Shown piece after piece: positions 63,123-64,000 of a stretch of DNA of 64,000 nucleotides. The stretch covers positions 62,001-126,000 of the forward strand of contig NZ_PHRF01000028.1 in the NCBI RefSeq assembly GCF_004151105.1. The letters are read 5' to 3'. The notes beneath the pieces are model-generated. The model saw only the letters and a list, made by a program, of their open reading frames with translations. It was not told where the DNA came from and searched no databases. Each line of letters opens with the position of its first letter. The stretch's first letter is position 1. A program made the translations under genes and the position numbers. This stretch comes from Streptomyces sp. L-9-10. GTDB lineage: Bacteria > Actinomycetota > Actinomycetes > Streptomycetales > Streptomycetaceae.

Positions 63123-63988
63123 GTGCCACCGTCACCCACGCCACCCGCTCCACCGGCAGGCGCCCGGCCGGCCCGCCGCGCCGCAGGAACTGGTCCTGGT
63201 TGCGCGGCACCGCCATCACGATCGTGACACTCGTCTTCGCGCTGCCGGTGGTGTGGATGTTCGCCGCCGCGTTCAAGACCAACGTGCAGGTGACCGACCC
63301 GTCCGTGGGCCTGTGGTTCCGCCCCACCCTCGACAACTTCCGCAGCATCGTCGAGGCCGGGCAGATCCTGCGGTCGATGGGCAACTCCCTGCTCGTCGGC
63401 GTGATATCCACCGTGTTGTCCGCCGTCATCGCCGTGCCGGCCGCCTGGGCAGTGGGCCGGTTCGACATGCACCGCGTCGGCTCCCTCATCCTGGTCGCGC
63501 GCATCGTCCCGGCGATCTCGCTGCTGGTGCCCTGGTACTACCTGTTCGCGCAGCTGGGCCTCGTCGGCTCCTACACCGTGCTGATCCTCAGCCACATGTT
63601 CGTCTCCGTCCCGCTCATCATGTGGATCATGATCAGCTTCTTCGCGGGGCTGCCGGTCGAACTGGAGGAAGCCGCGCGCACCGACGGACTGAGCGCCTTC
63701 GGCGCCTTCTGGCGCATCTCGCTGCCGCTCGCGGCACCGGGCACCGCGACCGCCTCGCTGCTGGCCTTCGTCTTCAGCTGGAACAACTTCATGTTCGCGC
63801 TGGTCTTCGCCGACGACATCACCCAGACCGTGCCGGTGACCCTCTTCAACTTCATTTCCTACGCGAGCACCGACTGGGGCGGTCTCATGGCCGCCTCCAC
63901 CCTGATCACCGTCCCGGTCGTCCTGGCCGCAGTCCTCGGCCAGAAGTACCTGGTGTCCGGGCTGACCTCGGGCGCCACCAAGGGCTGA
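63119..63988 (+). CDS. Sugar ABC transporter permease (MalG type)
   Basis: A 289-residue permease. The first helix is AITIVTLVFALPVVWMFAAA; the EAA loop is ELEEAARTDGLSAFGAF and the end QKYLVSGLTSGATKG is typical. It starts in an ATGA overlap with the MalF-type gene. The window ends 12 bases after its stop, so whether an enzyme gene follows in the operon cannot be seen. No terminator is visible before the edge. Confidence 0.9.
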   Translation: MSATVTHATRSTGRRPAGPPRRRNWSWLRGTAITIVTLVFALPVVWMFAAAFKTNVQVTDPSVGLWFRPTLDNFRSIVEAGQILRSMGNSLLVGVISTVLSAVIAVPAAWAVGRFDMHRVGSLILVARIVPAISLLVPWYYLFAQLGLVGSYTVLILSHMFVSVPLIMWIMISFFAGLPVELEEAARTDGLSAFGAFWRISLPLAAPGTATASLLAFVFSWNNFMFALVFADDITQTVPVTLFNFISYASTDWGGLMAASTLITVPVVLAAVLGQKYLVSGLTSGATKG

Positions 63989-64000
63989 ACAACCCCCCAC

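Overview
The window is high-G+C DNA with the hallmarks of a Streptomyces chromosome: GTG/ATG starts, ATGA/GTGA overlaps between operon genes, many Tat or lipoprotein signal peptides, an AfsA/ArpA-type butyrolactone locus, a Nur-type box, and three genes carrying the rare TTA codon. It holds about 60 protein genes, including one 25-codon gene, and one clear gene remnant. I see no rRNA, tRNA, CRISPR array, insertion sequence or replication origin. The left edge cuts clpB. The right edge lies just after a permease gene.

0-9.6 kb: a leftward chaperone operon dnaK-grpE-dnaJ-cbpM-clpB, a divergent PucR-type regulator, a tiny bL37-like ribosomal protein gene, a DUF6221 protein and lipoamide dehydrogenase. 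9.8-18.2 kb: secreted proteins and a beta-1,3-glucan block, in which a GH16 endoglucanase (minus) and a GH55 exoglucanase (plus) diverge from a region with LacI-type palindromes; a LacI regulator lies nearby. 18.3-35.1 kb: two permeases and the binding lipoprotein of a betaine/choline-type ABC importer (plus), a sugar ABC importer with a DUF624 protein, and a CE7-type esterase. A LacI regulator with a twin palindromic operator then precedes an unusual catabolic cluster (FAD oxidoreductase, lone HyuA-type protein, unknown protein, carboxylate-type transporter). A secreted propeller protein and the ATPase matching the betaine importer close this part. Inverting about 18.3-33.9 kb would rebuild the canonical importer operon.

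35.4-46.7 kb: proline iminopeptidase, DUF5133, an XRE-cupin regulator, a quinone oxidoreductase plus two acyl-CoA dehydrogenases, and a five-gene nickel/peptide-type importer (nikABCDE) behind a Nur-like box. 46.8-57.7 kb: a secreted phosphodiesterase, small proteins, a SARP remnant, a large nSTAND-WD40 protein, a macrolide glycosyltransferase beside a Vat-type acetyltransferase, a Trypco1/CU044_2847 protein, and a butyrolactone locus (AfsA, TetR receptor, SDR). 58-64 kb: a secreted beta-helix glycanase-like protein, a FadR/GntR regulator, its likely operator, and a sugar ABC importer.

Together the genes suggest a soil polysaccharide degrader. Secreted glucanases feed sugar importers that lack their own ATPases, which fits a shared MsiK-type ATPase elsewhere. 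Each sugar block has its own LacI or GntR control, mixed with stress, metal, antibiotic-resistance and signalling functions.
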